Below, in pieces: positions 22,981 to 37,785 of a stretch of DNA of 64,000 bases. The stretch spans positions 72,196,756 to 72,260,755 of the forward strand of contig CM026426.1 of assembly GCA_014871385.1 (NCBI GenBank), in the 5' to 3' direction. The stretch is from Ceratodon purpureus (Eukaryota > Streptophyta > Bryopsida > Pseudoditrichales > Ditrichaceae). The position numbers were made by a program, and so were the translations under genes. Numbering within the stretch: the first letter of the stretch is position 1; each line of letters opens with the position of its first letter. The notes beneath the pieces are model-generated. The model worked only from the letters and a program-made list of their open reading frames with translations. It did not search any database and was not told where the DNA came from.

Positions 22981-23480
22981 TAAGTATTTAGCTCACATCA
23001 AGCCAAATAGATGGACACATTAAATTTTAATAAAACATCACAACAGTAGTGACAGCAGTATCTAACTATCCTCACATGGTAACTTTTAGATAGTAGGACA
23101 ACATCTAAGTATTTAGCTCACATCAAGCCAAATGATAGCACTATAAACTATATAAAACATCACAATAGTAGTGGCAGCTGTATCTATCTATCCTCGAATG
23201 TTAACTTGTCGTTAGTAATACACTATCTAGATATTTAGCTCACATCAAGCCAAAATGATGGACACATTAAATTCTCTAAAACATCACAATAGTGCTGGCT
23301 GTAGTATCTACCTATCCACACATGCTCACTTGTCGATACTAATACACCATCTAAGCTAAACAATGGCACATTTAACTTTATTAAACCTCACAATAATACT
23401 GACAACAATCTCTATTTATCCTCACACATGACTAACTTGTCAATATTAAGTATTTAGCTCACATCAAGCTATATCATGGA
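22930..23480. repeat. About 120-bp tandem repeat with half-decayed palindromes
   Basis: Four to five units share CTATCTATCCTCACA, TATTTAGCTCACATCAAGCC and ATGGACACATTAAA. TTTAGCTCACATC motifs fall at about 22987, 23109, 23233 and 23456, with a reduced unit between the last two. It abuts the transposase stop. Confidence 0.85.
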
Positions 23481-23493
23481 CACATTGAACTCA

Positions 23494-26310
23494 CTAAAAC
23501 CTGAAAAGAGTAGAAGTGATAACGTTTCTTTGGATCACTGGAATACAAATTTTCGGATCGACGGTTCCGGACTTTATCTTTGATTTCCAACTAGTCATAA
23601 GAGAATCTGTATCTATCCACTCTGGCGTGTGCTCTTCATCAGCTTCCCATTGCAGGGATCTTCCAGAATTCCACCCAACATAGCATTCAAGGACATCTTC
23701 ATTGGAAGACAACGGTTTCTAGTATTGGACTTTAATACAATTTGGATGATTAACAGGGTCATCAAATGGATTTGACATAGCCCTTGCTACCCAAAACGGC
23801 CGTGAATCGTCATCAGCAGGCCATACAATGAGAAAATATCCCTCGTATACATCCCGAGCCACGCGGAACGAAGGATTTGGCCGAATACGATGCTGCCCAA
23901 TGAATGGCTCGTCTCTAGCAAACGCATCCCGCATCCTCCCATCATCAAGGTATTCGTCCTCCGGAGCTGCAGAGAACCGAGATCGTGGCCAGAATCCATC
24001 CCTTAAAACTGAAGGCAAAATGATATCATCAGAGAGGGCTTGATGCACCCCCTTCCAATCGTGATATGCCTTCATTCCTTCTTCGATACTCGCCCGACAA
24101 ATCTTCATTTGCCATAGTATACCAATGGTTGATGAATCCTCCAATACCCCTAATGATTTCCTCTTTATTCTTCATGCTTTGCGTTGGTAAAGCATTTGGA
24201 GACCCTGAAGGCAAGCTTGGCGTGCCGTCACTTAACTCAGTCCACAACTTGATGCCACCATTCTCTATTGGAAGCCACTCGCTATCCGTGCAAATAAGTT
24301 TACATTGCATCATTGGCCATCCGTTTGCATGTTTATAGAATTTAAATTGTTGGGCATTGGTATGCCCTTCTAAAGCTTCATCTCCAGAAGCAATATGACC
24401 ATCTATAAAGCCCTTCAAATCTAGCACTTCCTAAATAAAATGTGGAATAACAGGCTCAGATTCAGCATCCATGAACGATTTCATAAGCAAAGGTATTGTG
24501 GGGTAGTCATTTTTTCTAAGCTTCATACTCCATCGCCCAAAGAGGGCATCAATATCATCATGAGCATGACCAACTAGCATAAAGTTCACATACACTTCCC
24601 GAAAGATACCTCTAGCTACAAGAAGTGAAAAATAATAGAGCATGTATCTGTTCTTGTTATCCGAGCACGCATTGTCCAGTTGGACATTTAGAATTGGAGG
24701 GAGTGGTTTTGGTGTAATCATATTTCTAGGAATAGGAGGAAATGACGTGGTACATATATCGCCTCCACTCAAAACAGCCTCAAAAAGAGGTGCTAGACGA
24801 CCACCCGGAAACAATTCCCGTGAACATGTTTTTGGTACTGACTCAATATCACGTAAAAGTCTCGCAATACTTCCTACGGTGTGGTTGGAGTCACTGGGAA
24901 AAATATCAAGTCCATAATGCGTGTAGCGTTGATCTCCGTGTCCATGAGCTATCATGCCCCTGACTTGCAATGGCAACTTGAAATAGGAATCTGTTGCCTT
25001 GTTCTTGTGCGAGTATGCAGGCGATGATGTCTTCGAATGGTCCATTTTATCGTGAATCACGGTAACAACATTGTCAGGTTCAGTTAGAGAGCTATATCAA
25101 TTCGCGTAGTATAACTCCCGATGCGCCCGTTGAGCGGCAAGGTGCTCTGTAAGCTTCATCTTTCACAGATCTTCTGCTCTAGAACCTTTCGTGCTAGCAG
25201 CTCTCAAGGATTTCAATCTGTCACACGTGCCGCACCGAGCAAAATTATATCCAGGTTTCTTCACAAAGAACTCCGGAAATGAACGCCTCCTAATATTGCT
25301 GATCCCGGAGACTGACACTTTCTTCAAACCCAGCTGCCCGTTCACTATATTGACTTGAGATAATGAATCCTTCCATTTCCAATACGGAGGTAACGCCATC
25401 AATACTTCCTTCTCACTGTTATCCAGGGTCTTCGATCTATGAGGCATCTGATCTGCAATACTATCCAGCATGCAACCCAATGTTGCTTTCGCTTGAATGG
25501 TGTACGTACGTGGCTTCTTACTGCCCAAATTCCCATGATGATCTGCTCTAACACCTTGATCAGCTAGGCCTTGGTGACGGAAGAAGCTAGTCCGTGATAC
25601 TCCTAGAATTTTGTACCATGCAACAGGACATACTTCAAGTCCTTCTAATGTGACAACTCGATTTCCAGCTGGGTCAACGTGCATTTGCCGATGCACATCT
25701 AGCTGGGTATGTTTTTTAAAATAAACAGTCCCATCTCTCCAGAACTGATTTCTAAGGGCTTCAATTTTTTCACGGGGATAAAATTGAACACAATTTATCC
25801 TACAACAATTCTCGCTAGAAACTGCGGAAATAGACGTTGAGGATAATTTGTCTTCTGCTTTAGGCGTACTTGCAGGGAGGCGCGGTACTCTTGAACTCTC
25901 GTATGGTCGCACTCCCACGCGCTTCCTCCACCTCTACAAAGCTATGGCAGCATTATATTTTGCGACTTCGTCGTGGTCATACAATGACGCTCCATTCACA
26001 AAAACGTTTCTTATATGCCATGCTCGGAGTGAAAACATCCATTCGGATGGAACGTCATCTTCACATAGGGACTCTGCGATCTGCACGGCCACTCGATCAT
26101 CATCGAGAGCTGTTCCATCACTTCCAATCACAAGGTCGGAGTCGACGCTGTGACAGATGCCCTTTGCAACAATGGAGCCATACTCGTTCACAAGAGTAGA
26201 CACTTAGTAATCCAAGACGATCTAGACATACCATCGCAATGAACCACGTCGTCTGGCAGATTAGGCTCCTGAGGAAACAGGAGATCTTCCACTTCATAGA
26301 AGTTCTCCAT
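23494..26310 (-). pseudogene. DUF7869-type transposase, copy 2 (decayed)
   Basis: A first exon-like ORF starts MENFYEVEDLLFPQ at 26310 and is followed by GTATGT. The next block has VNEYGSIVAKG, then HTQLDVHRQMHVDPAG and ARCGTCDRLK. TGA at 25165-25163 and at 25099-25097, TAG at 24433-24431 and at 23721-23719, and a frameshift near 24090 interrupt the frame. The catalytic-looking core is HDKMDHSKTSSP, ILNVQLDNACSDNKNR and VGHAHDDIDALFGRWS; the C-terminus has GGIKLWTE and RPFWVARAMSNP. The TAG after IPHFI is at the same codon as the TAG after IPHLI in copy 1. It ends TAG TGA. Confidence 0.7.
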
Positions 26311-26479
26311 ATTCTTGTCTTAGAATCACTTTAAGAGCTGGACCAAAACAAAAAATTCACATTACATATAATAAGAGAATATAGTGATAACAAAAATCTT
26401 CAGAATTAAAGAAAATAAACAACACCAATTTCTCTGACACTAAGAAACCATTTTAGGTCACAATCAGCTAAGTAGAATA

Positions 26480-27335
26480 AGTTCCATTGGGCTAAACCGA
26501 GTTAGCTTATTGTGAGCTAAACCTATTTAGCTCAGTATGAGCTAAAACTATTTAGCTTATACTAAGCTAACAAGGTTTAGCTCATAATAAGCTAAATAAA
26601 TTTAGCTCAGAATGTGCGAGTTTGGTTACTGTCATAGTGACCTCTACCATTTCAAAGATATGAAGCAAAATCTTCTACGACGCAAAGAGCCATACAGGTT
26701 TAGCTAACGGTGACCGTGATCGCATTATCTTATCCTGCACTATTTCAGGACCGTCAAACACAAAATGATAATTACATTTTAAGCTCTCAGTAAACTAACC
26801 ATCTTAGCTCATTGGGAGCTAAACCAATTTAGCTCATTTTGAGAGAAACAAATTTAGCTCATTGTGAGCTAAACTAATTTAGCTCACTATGAGCTAAACC
26901 AATTTAGCTCATTGTAAGCTAAACCAATTTAGCTCATTGTAAGCTAAATAAATTTAGCTCAATGTGAGCTAAACCAATTTAGCTCAATGTGAGCTAAACC
27001 AATTTAGCTCAATGTGAGCTAAACCAATTTAGCTCAATGTGAGCTAAACCAATATAGCTCAATGTGAGCTAAACCAATTTAGCTCAATGTGAGCTAAACC
27101 AATTTAGATCATTATGAGCTAAACCGTTTTAGTTCATTGTGGGCTAAACCGATTTCGCGTATTGTGAGCTAAACCAATTTAACTTATTGTGAGGTAAAAT
27201 CTACTTAGCTCATTGTGAGCTAAACTGATTTAGGTCGCTCTGAGCTAAACCTATTGAGCACGTTCTCGACTATACCATTATAGCTAATTGTGAGGTGAAC
27301 CAATTTAGCTCATTGTGAGCTAAATTAGATTAATC
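26480..27335. repeat. Array of about 20-25 palindromes, 25-bp unit
   Basis: The consensus unit is a palindrome TTTAGCTCA-N3-TGAGCTAAA plus a 4-bp linker (CCAA). Between about 26800 and 27130 the units are head-to-tail at 25-bp period and nearly identical; toward both ends they are spaced and degenerate. It lies on the 5' side of the transposase. Confidence 0.95.
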
Positions 27336-28240
27336 GATGTAATATAGGTTCCGTAATTAGTGGACTGGAAAATTAGGAGGAATCGCATGGGCACTCTGCA
27401 ATTTTCCTCGTCCCAGCATCTGGGCCTACGAGTCATCCTATGCAACTGCCAAAACAGAAAATATTCTAAAAGGTTTTGCCAAATCCAAATAGGCGCAAAA
27501 TGAACACAAAAATGTTCATAATCACGCTAATGTAACAAATCAAGAATTCATATAAGAGCAATGATGACAAATACTCACCAGACAATTTGTTGTCGATTCT
27601 TTCAAAGTACTTGCTTTAATTCACTAACTCTACGCACAGCTTCACAGTATACGGTACGTAGAGGTTTCTTCCAGCTTAGAATGCAAACTCAGAAGCATCA
27701 AAAATTCAGTATGAAACTAAGAATCCACCGAGGCTGCATACCTCTATCAAAGACATAAGAAGGTGAAACCCTAAAATCTCTAAGCAGCGCAATACACCTA
27801 CACTCTCTGAAAGAACAAGAAATAAAGACCTGACAATGAAGACTCAAGTTCTTATATCTCGATTCAAAAGGATCCTAAAACGGCTCTCAAAATTGAACGG
27901 GAAATCCATCCACCACCAGTCTCGTCGGGAAATAGAACACTTTACAACAACATTCGCTATGGACCATTCGGGAGATGGAATGATAAGAATGCTAGTCGTA
28001 TTTTTCATCTTAGCTAATAGAAAGTTGACACGAGTTTCAGTGGCTGCGGCATGGGCATGATCATAGCAATAACTATTTCAACGAATACGGCTATTTTTGG
28101 AAAGAGTTAGATATGAGCAGTGAAAGAATAGTGGTTCATAGTTGTTCTCCTCACTTTTCCACTTAAATCCAGCACCTCCTCAGAATCCTATTTCGACTTT
28201 CATGAAGGAACGACAAAACAAGGAAATGCTTTGACAATGT
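27336..28240. other. Flank of E3 with short unidentified ORFs
   Basis: GGCGGGAA E2F-like motifs occur at about 28248 and 28275, just beyond this stretch. Two plus-strand ORFs of 65-74 codons (27561, 27836) lack recognisable domains. This may be the promoter side of transposase copy 2. Confidence 0.3.
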
Positions 28241-28398
28241 GGTATCAGGCGGGAATTACTGGATCAAATACATTTGGCGGGAAGAACAATATTCTTTGTT
28301 CTGATTTATTCATATATACTTTAATAAAATTCAAAAAAATAAACTAATTATATATAAAAATCTTTATGAATAACGAATATATAAATATATACATATAA

Positions 28399-28464
<66 letters not shown>

Positions 28465-29360
28465 GTATTTACATAAACACAGCACATTTACGTAAATAGA
28501 AATATTACGCTTAATAGTGTCAGATATATTACATAATCATAGATGTATAATAAGTCTAGCATATAACAACGTATGATAGGTGTATATATGAAAAAACATT
28601 TAATACATGTTTAGAAATATCGGTAAAATTTTGAATAAGAAAAAAAGGTGCTAATCATAATCATATTAATCCTCGTCATTTGGTATTAAATTTGAAAAAT
28701 TAACTTACGTACATTACTATTTAACTTAACTTGGGAATATTTGTCTTGGTATGCTAATGTATTGAATCTTGCATTCTAAAATGTACCTTACCAAAATAAA
28801 TAAATCGCAATGTTCGTTCAAAAACAAATTAACAATTTATTTAAACCAAGTAAATACAAACATTGGAATGATATGTTTATATATACATACATTACGTAAT
28901 ATGTTTTTACAATTATTACTTTTATATATGCATATATATTACTTATATAAACTATTGTAATATGTACTTCAATATACATATAATACATATATAAATAGAT
29001 ATGAATATATATACATATAAATAAATGTTTAAAATAATATTAAATTTTTATTTTAGAGCTAAGAAATACATATTAAATTTGCAATAGCAACATTTGTAGT
29101 TACTCAAAATAATGTCCTTAAGTTTAAAAAGAAAAAAATCAAACAACATTTCATGTATTGTCTACTACAACTATAATTGATAAACTATTTTTAAAAATGC
29201 TATCATAATTAAATACATTTTAGGTAACCTACACTTAGATAACAACATTATTAAAAAATTAAAGGAAAGAGCTAAGTATTCTAAAGAAAATATGATTAAT
29301 ACATGTAACTATTCGAAACAGTTTCACTTTTACAATACTACCTCATACTTTCGGAAAGTA
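28241..29360. other. AT-rich filler with a (TA)n microsatellite
   Basis: A (TA)n run lies at about 28400-28462. The rest is AT-rich with no supportable gene. Confidence 0.6.
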
Positions 29361-29485
29361 CCGGTCTCAGCAAAGTTTCTTTTGGTTTTTGGAGTAGGTT
29401 GCTTACATACTTCTCTACATGCTTGCTGCTCAAGGAAACATCGGAAGTCCCTATGAGGTGCTCTTCTCACATCCTTGCCATAGTA

Positions 29486-29716
29486 TCATTCTGTTTTGGC
29501 ACAGATGTGTTTTTGGTAGCTCTTATATGTTCCTCGTGCAATTTGTTGCCAACCATAGCCAGGAAATTTAATGACAGTGAGTAAAAAGCAATAAGTAAAT
29601 GACAAAGGTCGTACCTGAACAAGATTCACAAGTTGTTTGATAGCACAGCTAGGTAATGCAACTGCTAGAAGAATCCCAAAAACTGTTTTGTTCCTGATAG
29701 CGAGTAGTGCAACCTG
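29486..29716 (-). other. Two candidate minus-strand exons, hydrophobic product
   Basis: An exon-like stretch from CTTGCAG reads VALLAIRNKTVFGILLAV, a likely membrane helix, and ends CAG|GTACGA. A second begins lower down and includes PGYGWQQIARGTYKSYQ. The protein family is not recognised. Confidence 0.3.
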
Positions 29717-29719
29717 CAA

Positions 29720-31110
29720 GGTGAGAGTTAGATGTGTTTTTGGAAGTCACAAGCTTCTGGACGTCACAAGCTCAAATTTGGAACTTCTGACGTCCACTCT
29801 AACGACTTCTGTGCTAACATTTTAACAAGCGCAATAGCAGCGTGTAGAGATATCGTTTAAGGTAAAACAATTTGGTCTAGGATTTTGTCACCTTGCTTGG
29901 TACGTTCCAGAGCCTTCTAGGAATTCTCACTGCACATTTTGCGTCGTTTTCTGAACGTTGTTAAATTCCGGAACGGATGTGGCATAATGTGTTAGTACTT
30001 GGAACAGAAGAACTCCTCCTTCGATTTTGGATGTAGCCCTTGGTTTTGTTCCGATGTGTGATCACTAGCCACACCTTCTCAACAGCGTGTTACCTGCATT
30101 AGGTACCATGTTAGACAACTTCAGCTGTCGTGGTTTGAGGAAGAGCCCGATTTCTGTAGGAAGCTGCATATGAATGACTTGCGTATTAACGATCAGCGGT
30201 CCTGGCAGTCAAGCATTTGTTTGTTCAGATTGAGAGAGTTGCTCTTCTTCAAGTTCTTAATCCTTTCGCGTAGAAGGCACCTACTAAAGTCCTGAAAGGG
30301 TTGAGAGTTTTTAATCATGCAGGAAGCCATGAATATCTGGGTTGTCCTTTTCAGTATGAGGTTGAGGTTGATAGTTGTCGGTCCACTTGTGAGATTTTGT
30401 GTATGAAGTAGTGGTTCTTTACGGACTTTGAAAATGAAGTTTGCTGGGAAAGGCTTTGTCACAGGCATGTCGAAATGTTTAGCCTCTGTAAGTCCACCTC
30501 CATACAAAGTCTACCGGAGGATAAAATGTGATGGTGCATGTGTGTTACAGCCTTTTCTGCATTGATCGAACCACAACACGCATTTCCGATACATTTTTTA
30601 GTTAGTGTTAGGTGTAAACCTTTTGAAATGGGAGAATTTTGGTCACGATTATGACCGTCTGCTGAACCTGGTTCTTCTGGTGTACAATGTGATGCACAGT
30701 GGGTGAGGGCGTTCTCCTCTGAAACTGGAAGGATTGAAATCGTGGTGACGAAAGAACAAATCCAACAACTTGACCTTTCTCTTGCTCACGAAGTCTTCAG
30801 GAAATATGTGCAACAAATAGGTACGTGTTGACCATTCATTTCTTCAATCTGATTTTTTGTAGGTGAACCTGGAAGAAGCATTAGCTGTCTGTTTTAGCAC
30901 TGCTTAGATTGGTTTTGGATCGAATGTGTATTTTATCTTTTTTTGGAGGAGGTTTGTAATTATTGGGGTCTATGGGGAAGGAGTTTGTTTCGCTTGGTGA
31001 TTGCAGGAACGTACTCTTGTAGTAGATTCTTCTAAAGGCTCTGTTAAGTAAGAGCTGCAGGTTAGTTCTGGAAAGTTCATCTGCTTATGTGAGAGCTTGT
31101 GTGTGGTGCA
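29720..31110. other. Intron-like DNA, one possible plus-strand exon
   Basis: A possible exon after GCACAG near 30700 reads SETGRIEIVVTKEQIQ and HEVFRKYVQQI before AATAG|GTACGT at about 30821. Otherwise this is T-rich, intron-like sequence without a supported product. Confidence 0.25.
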
Positions 31111-31111
31111 G

Positions 31112-31171
31112 GCTCTGAGTCGTCTAGCTCAAAATCGTGAAGCAGCTCGAAAACGCAGGCTCAAGAAAAAG
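31112..31171 (+). pseudogene. Exon encoding a TGA-type bZIP basic region
   Basis: The 60-nt exon after GGTGCAG encodes RLAQNREAARKRRLKKK, the basic DNA-binding region diagnostic of plant TGA (group D) bZIP factors, with Arg where those usually have Ser. The 3' boundary AAG|GCGAGT would be a GC-AG donor. No leucine zipper or DOG1 domain was found downstream, apart from a doubtful short exon near 31328-31360. It is either one exon of a gene with very long introns or a captured or relict fragment. Confidence 0.65.
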
Positions 31172-31559
31172 GCGAGTTGTGTAGTTGGCGAACAAGTGCA
31201 TCTCTGATTGCTTAAATTAGACAGACAGTGGGACCCGTTTTAGATTGCACTGTTTTAGCATGCGCTTAGATGTTGCGTATCCCTGGCTTCCAACAATTGT
31301 GGTCGATTGTGGTTTCGTGCTGCAAGCAGATCTTGAGAAGTACGAGTTGTTGTGTGGACAGGTACGAGTTGAACATGCGGAGGACTATATTTCGGCTTCG
31401 TGGTTTCATTTTAGTGCTTCCATCGTGAGCCTCCGGTTTGGGTTTAGAGCGGACTCCTTGGGTTTAAGTGCTAGGATTTTGCGCCAATTGAGTGCTCATT
31501 TGTTCACAGAGGTATTACTCTGTCTCAGAGAGGCATTGAAATATTTGTAATTGGATTGC

Positions 31560-33600
<2,041 letters not shown>

Positions 33601-35340
33601 AATTCTTTCTATACGTGGCACCACCCCTATGGCTGGACTCGCTGCCCGCAGCCGCTAGTTTTTTTTTTTCCACTGCCCAGCCCGACGTGTCGTGAACAGT
33701 CCACGACGTTGTTTCATTTTTTTTACACTCTCCGTGTATGTCGCCGACGCCCGAGACTGCCTCGCTCCTCCTTCCTGCGTCGGATTACCGAGACATCTTC
33801 GTACTGTCTCTCTCCACGCGAAGCTCAAGGTTGTTGTTCTATCTGCGAAGTTGGAGGTGTAAAGATGTAGGGTTTTCAGCAAACAACATTGTTTTTTTAG
33901 CTTGGCTTTTAAGCAGTCTTGTTCTTCATTTGGGTCGGTTCTCATGGGTTTGTAGAGGCAAGCATGTAATTGTTGATAGTTGATCATAGTAGGTTTTAGC
34001 TATTCTAGAAACCCTAGGTCAACATTATCTTTGGCGCCGAAGTAACCTCCGTTGAGGCTGCGGTATGTGTTCACGCATCGACTGGTTTCGATAGTATTCG
34101 GAGAGTTTATGTGAGCGGCGCTGCATTTGAAGGTACGTTGTAGGGTGTAAATTGTCTTGTTTTCTGCTCCGAAGTACGTCCTCTTGTGCTATTATTGTTA
34201 CTGCTTTTTACTACCCAATTTCTAGGTCTTTTTGTTGCTCCTTAGTTTCTTTTGTTGCTCCAAAGTAACGTTTTATAGACAGTGAAGTTGTTTCTGTAGT
34301 TCCGAAGTTTTGTAGAGTATGATACTGAGTTTCTCTATGTGGAAGAAATGATTCTTTTTGTTTAACGTTTGCGAGTCGCTATGTTTCCATTTTCGCGTCG
34401 TTGTTTGTGTTCTACAACGACCTAAAGTGTCCCATTAATATATATTCGGTCTCTTGCGTGTTTTGTGCAGATCTGTTTTCTTTATCGTATAGCCACAAGT
34501 TGCGTGAAACTGTACTAGCCAGCGTTTTGACATACGAGGTAAGAGTGACCTTGCTTGAATTCTGTCATCATCATTGTGATGCACAGATTCTGCGTGTTCT
34601 GTCTAAGTTTTACAGAACTTTACTGAATCTGATTTGTTAGTTTGATTGAATATAGATCTAGTAAACCTGTGAATTAGATGATATTGAAATGGTAATGTAT
34701 ATGTGTTAGGGTACTGGTATATGAGTGCCAAAGCGTAAACTTTTGGAAAGGAGCAACATAGCTAATTTCAACTCCGCACCCAAAATTACTGTTTTTGCAG
34801 TACTGGTACGCACATTTTCTTTTGTCTAAACTAATGTTGTTTTTAAATATTCTCTCTTCCAAGTGTTCCTTTAGGTCTCCAAAGTGAGTGCATGATGTGT
34901 TCTATATGTTTCATGTTTTAACATTGTACTACATACCGGTATTAGATATGTCTACGTTGTTGTAGATTCATGAGTGATCGCTTATAGTTTTCAAAGAGTA
35001 CACATATTTTTTTATCCAGATTTCAAGGGAGTTTCAATTATCAGGATGTTTTGCATCTAATACTTTCATATGTAGAGCTTGTTATCTGTACAGTTGAATC
35101 CATAGTTCTCCAAAGCAGAATGCAACCGAGTTCTAATTCTATGAAACTGTTGTATCTGTTTTATCGTTTCCAGTTTATGGTATTTCTATATTTGTGTCTT
35201 TGTATCCTCTGATTTCATTTTCTTTTGCATTTGCCATACATTGGAACTCAGTTTGATGTTAACTCGTATAGAGAAGTCTATAAATATACAGGTTTATATG
35301 TTTCATATTGATATGTGAGATATAAAGTAGATTTAACTCA
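33601..35340 (+). other. Probable 5' leader and introns of gene B
   Basis: GC content rises at 33600 and a C/T-rich, UTR-like stretch includes an ATG at 33738 (MSPTPETASLLLP), then plus-sense intron-like sequence runs to the first E4 palindrome. No complete exon chain to gene B could be proved. Confidence 0.3.
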
Positions 35341-35366
35341 CAGTTACAAATTAATATAAATAAAAG

Positions 35367-36243
35367 TTTAGCTCACTCTGAGCTAAACTGTAACTAATTA
35401 GATGCAAAGTAAGCCAAAAATGCGTTGAGAAGCAATAAGTACAAGAGATGTTTAACTCACAGTGAGCTAAAGTTGATCGAATCTTCAATAATGTATCTAA
35501 AGGGTAGTAGTATAATCCCGAGGCCAAGTATTATTTTGCTCACTGTGAGCTAAACCTCTATCCGATATAGCAGAATTTAGCTCATAGTGAGCTAATGATA
35601 GTAGCATTTGTAATTACTTAGTTCAAAATAAGAGAACTTCTTGACAGATTAACACTACTTTAGCTCACAGTGAGCTAAATTATGCCTAATCAAATATCAA
35701 TTTAGGTCACATTCAGCCTATTTGTCTAGAAAACTAGTAACATACTACACTTACTTCAAGCATTTGGACAAATTAAGATGAGGTTTGAAGAAAGTGGATC
35801 ATCCTGAAATTAGAATAAGGCTCTAATTTAGCTCATTGTGAGCTAAATACATACCCTCTCAAGACAACAATAGCCATCATTAAGCTGTTACATTGTTGTA
35901 GATGCAATACAATTTAGCTCACTGTGAGCTAAATTATGTTTCGATTGTAGTCTAATAACCAGGGAACGTGGTGAAAGTGTCCCTTTGGATTTGAATCTAA
36001 TTAACTTTTGTTTTCTGAATTCAGGTTCTGATTTTCATCTACAGTCACTCCAAAGTAATCTTTGAGCATCTTGCGGAAGATCCACAACGGTAAAAGGTTT
36101 AGCTCACAGTGAACTAAATAATTTAGAATATCAATGTATAAATTGTGATATCAATAACATGTTTCTAAAGTCTACTTAGAGGATTGTGATGATAGCTTAC
36201 TAGAAGTGTAGAACTATTTTTATTCAGCTCACTGTGAGCTAAA
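35367..36243. repeat. Nine E4 palindromes upstream of gene B
   Basis: Starts at 35367, 35451, 35534, 35576, 35659, 35827, 35913, 36098 and 36223, each a 21-bp palindrome with 0-3 mismatches, dispersed rather than tandem. Confidence 0.9.
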
Positions 36244-37764
36244 TAATTTAACTAAGTTCTTTATGTTCATTGCAGATGACAATCACACCTAAAGTTCTCA
36301 TGCCGGGCGGGTATGATATGAGTCACCTCGAGCCCTTCATCGAGCCATTCATAAACCCGGATCCTGATGAGCCATTTTTTGAAGCCTCACTTTAACACTC
36401 CTACGGATTGCTTTGGAAGTTCAAAGACCATGTCAAAGGTTGGTCTATCGCTGTCTCAAGGTACCAGAAGTTTGTGCGGATACTACACAAAGAGAAGAAT
36501 TCGCCACTATATCTAGATCTATGTGTCGTCGAGAGAGTAAAGGTAATTGAGGAGCATCACGGGAGTTACATTGTCGTGGTTGTTGGGGCCGTTGATATAG
36601 AGTCTGAGTGTGACCTTACACACGTCCACTCCCTGGTCATCGAAGTCGGGAAGCAGAAGATAAACTTTGACCCAGAGCCATTGATTGAGAGCTTGATAGG
36701 TACATCGAGCGAAACCTTGATGGACAAAATTCAGAAGGTGTCGTGGAAGAGTGCTGATGGTGGCCCACTAAAAGCAGTTGCACTTGGGCAAAGACTGTCA
36801 CGGGTTTTCCTAACACCTACCCACTTCATCACAGACTCAGTTGTAGCGAAGGCCCCACCCGTGCTGTTACAGAGTGCAGCTGTTGTCTCTACCCGCGACG
36901 ACTCTGCTACACCATCTCGAGGCAGTGTTCAACAACGAACTTCCTCGGCAGTTCCAACTCCAGCGAAATCCAGGGCTTCAAAGCACCCGAGATTAGAAGT
37001 AGATGAAGACGGTCCTTTGAAGAAGAAAAAGAAGCAAACAACAAAGGCGGGGAGTTCTGGATCAGAGCTTACGCAAACAGAGGAGACGAAGAAGACTAAG
37101 AAGAAGGATAAGGAAGTCCTAGATTACGAGAAGTTCACGGAGATTCAGAAGACCTTCTCGGATGACTGTATCGAGGCCTACGTATTCAATATGAATACGA
37201 CATTCCCGGTGAATGTGAAGCAGTGCCACATTGCAAAAGATGAATATATCATCGGAAACTTAGAGCGGGATATAGTAAAGTCCGTGAAGGAGGAGCTCGT
37301 ACACATGGGTGATATTAATCAAAGGCAAAAAGTTTGCCTCATGCCAGTGCAAGACAATATGGAGCTGTTGCCAGAGAAGCCAACGTTGTGGGATCAGATC
37401 AAGGACGGGAAGTTTATGATAATTAACGGACAACATAGTATTATTGCATCGCAGGAGCTCCAAATCCAAGGATGTGGAGAAAAACGAAAGAAAGAACTCG
37501 AAACTTGGGATGCATACATTGTGTGGTCGAAGGATCCTCTTATTCTTGTGAGAACATCAGAATTCTACAATATGTGTAACCATCTCAACCATGCTCAACC
37601 TACGTGGGGGACAAATATCTTAAGCGCCCGTAATGTCTGGATCAGCCAGGGAGACCAACGAATATAAAGGATAGTACGAGAAACAATGATGCAGTTTACA
37701 ATGTAAAGAAATTTCAGGTAAACTTCTCACCCATAGAAGGATAAAAAAATGTATATGTCGTGAA

Positions 37765-37785
37765 TTTAGCTCACATTGAGCTAAA
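37765..37785 (+). repeat. E4 palindrome in gene B intron
   Basis: A palindrome (one central mismatch) lies in the 326-nt intron 37718-38043, homologous to gene A intron 2, which carries the E1 palindrome instead. Confidence 0.85.

Larger units (their letters stand above)
22980..27335 (-). mobile_element. Element E3: DUF7869-type transposon with two palindrome arrays
   Basis: Transposase copy 2 lies between a 120-bp tandem array (22.93-23.48 kb) and a dense 25-bp palindrome array (26.48-27.33 kb). The palindrome arms match those of E4 rather than those of E2. E3 may therefore be part of the same original element as E4, the two blocks separated by AT-rich DNA. Terminal repeats were not found. 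Confidence 0.6.

Noticed and set aside
26480-27335. CRISPR-like regular repeat array
   Set aside because: Units are palindromes with 4-bp linkers and no unique spacers, in eukaryotic DNA with introns and no cas genes; this is a tandem transposon repeat.
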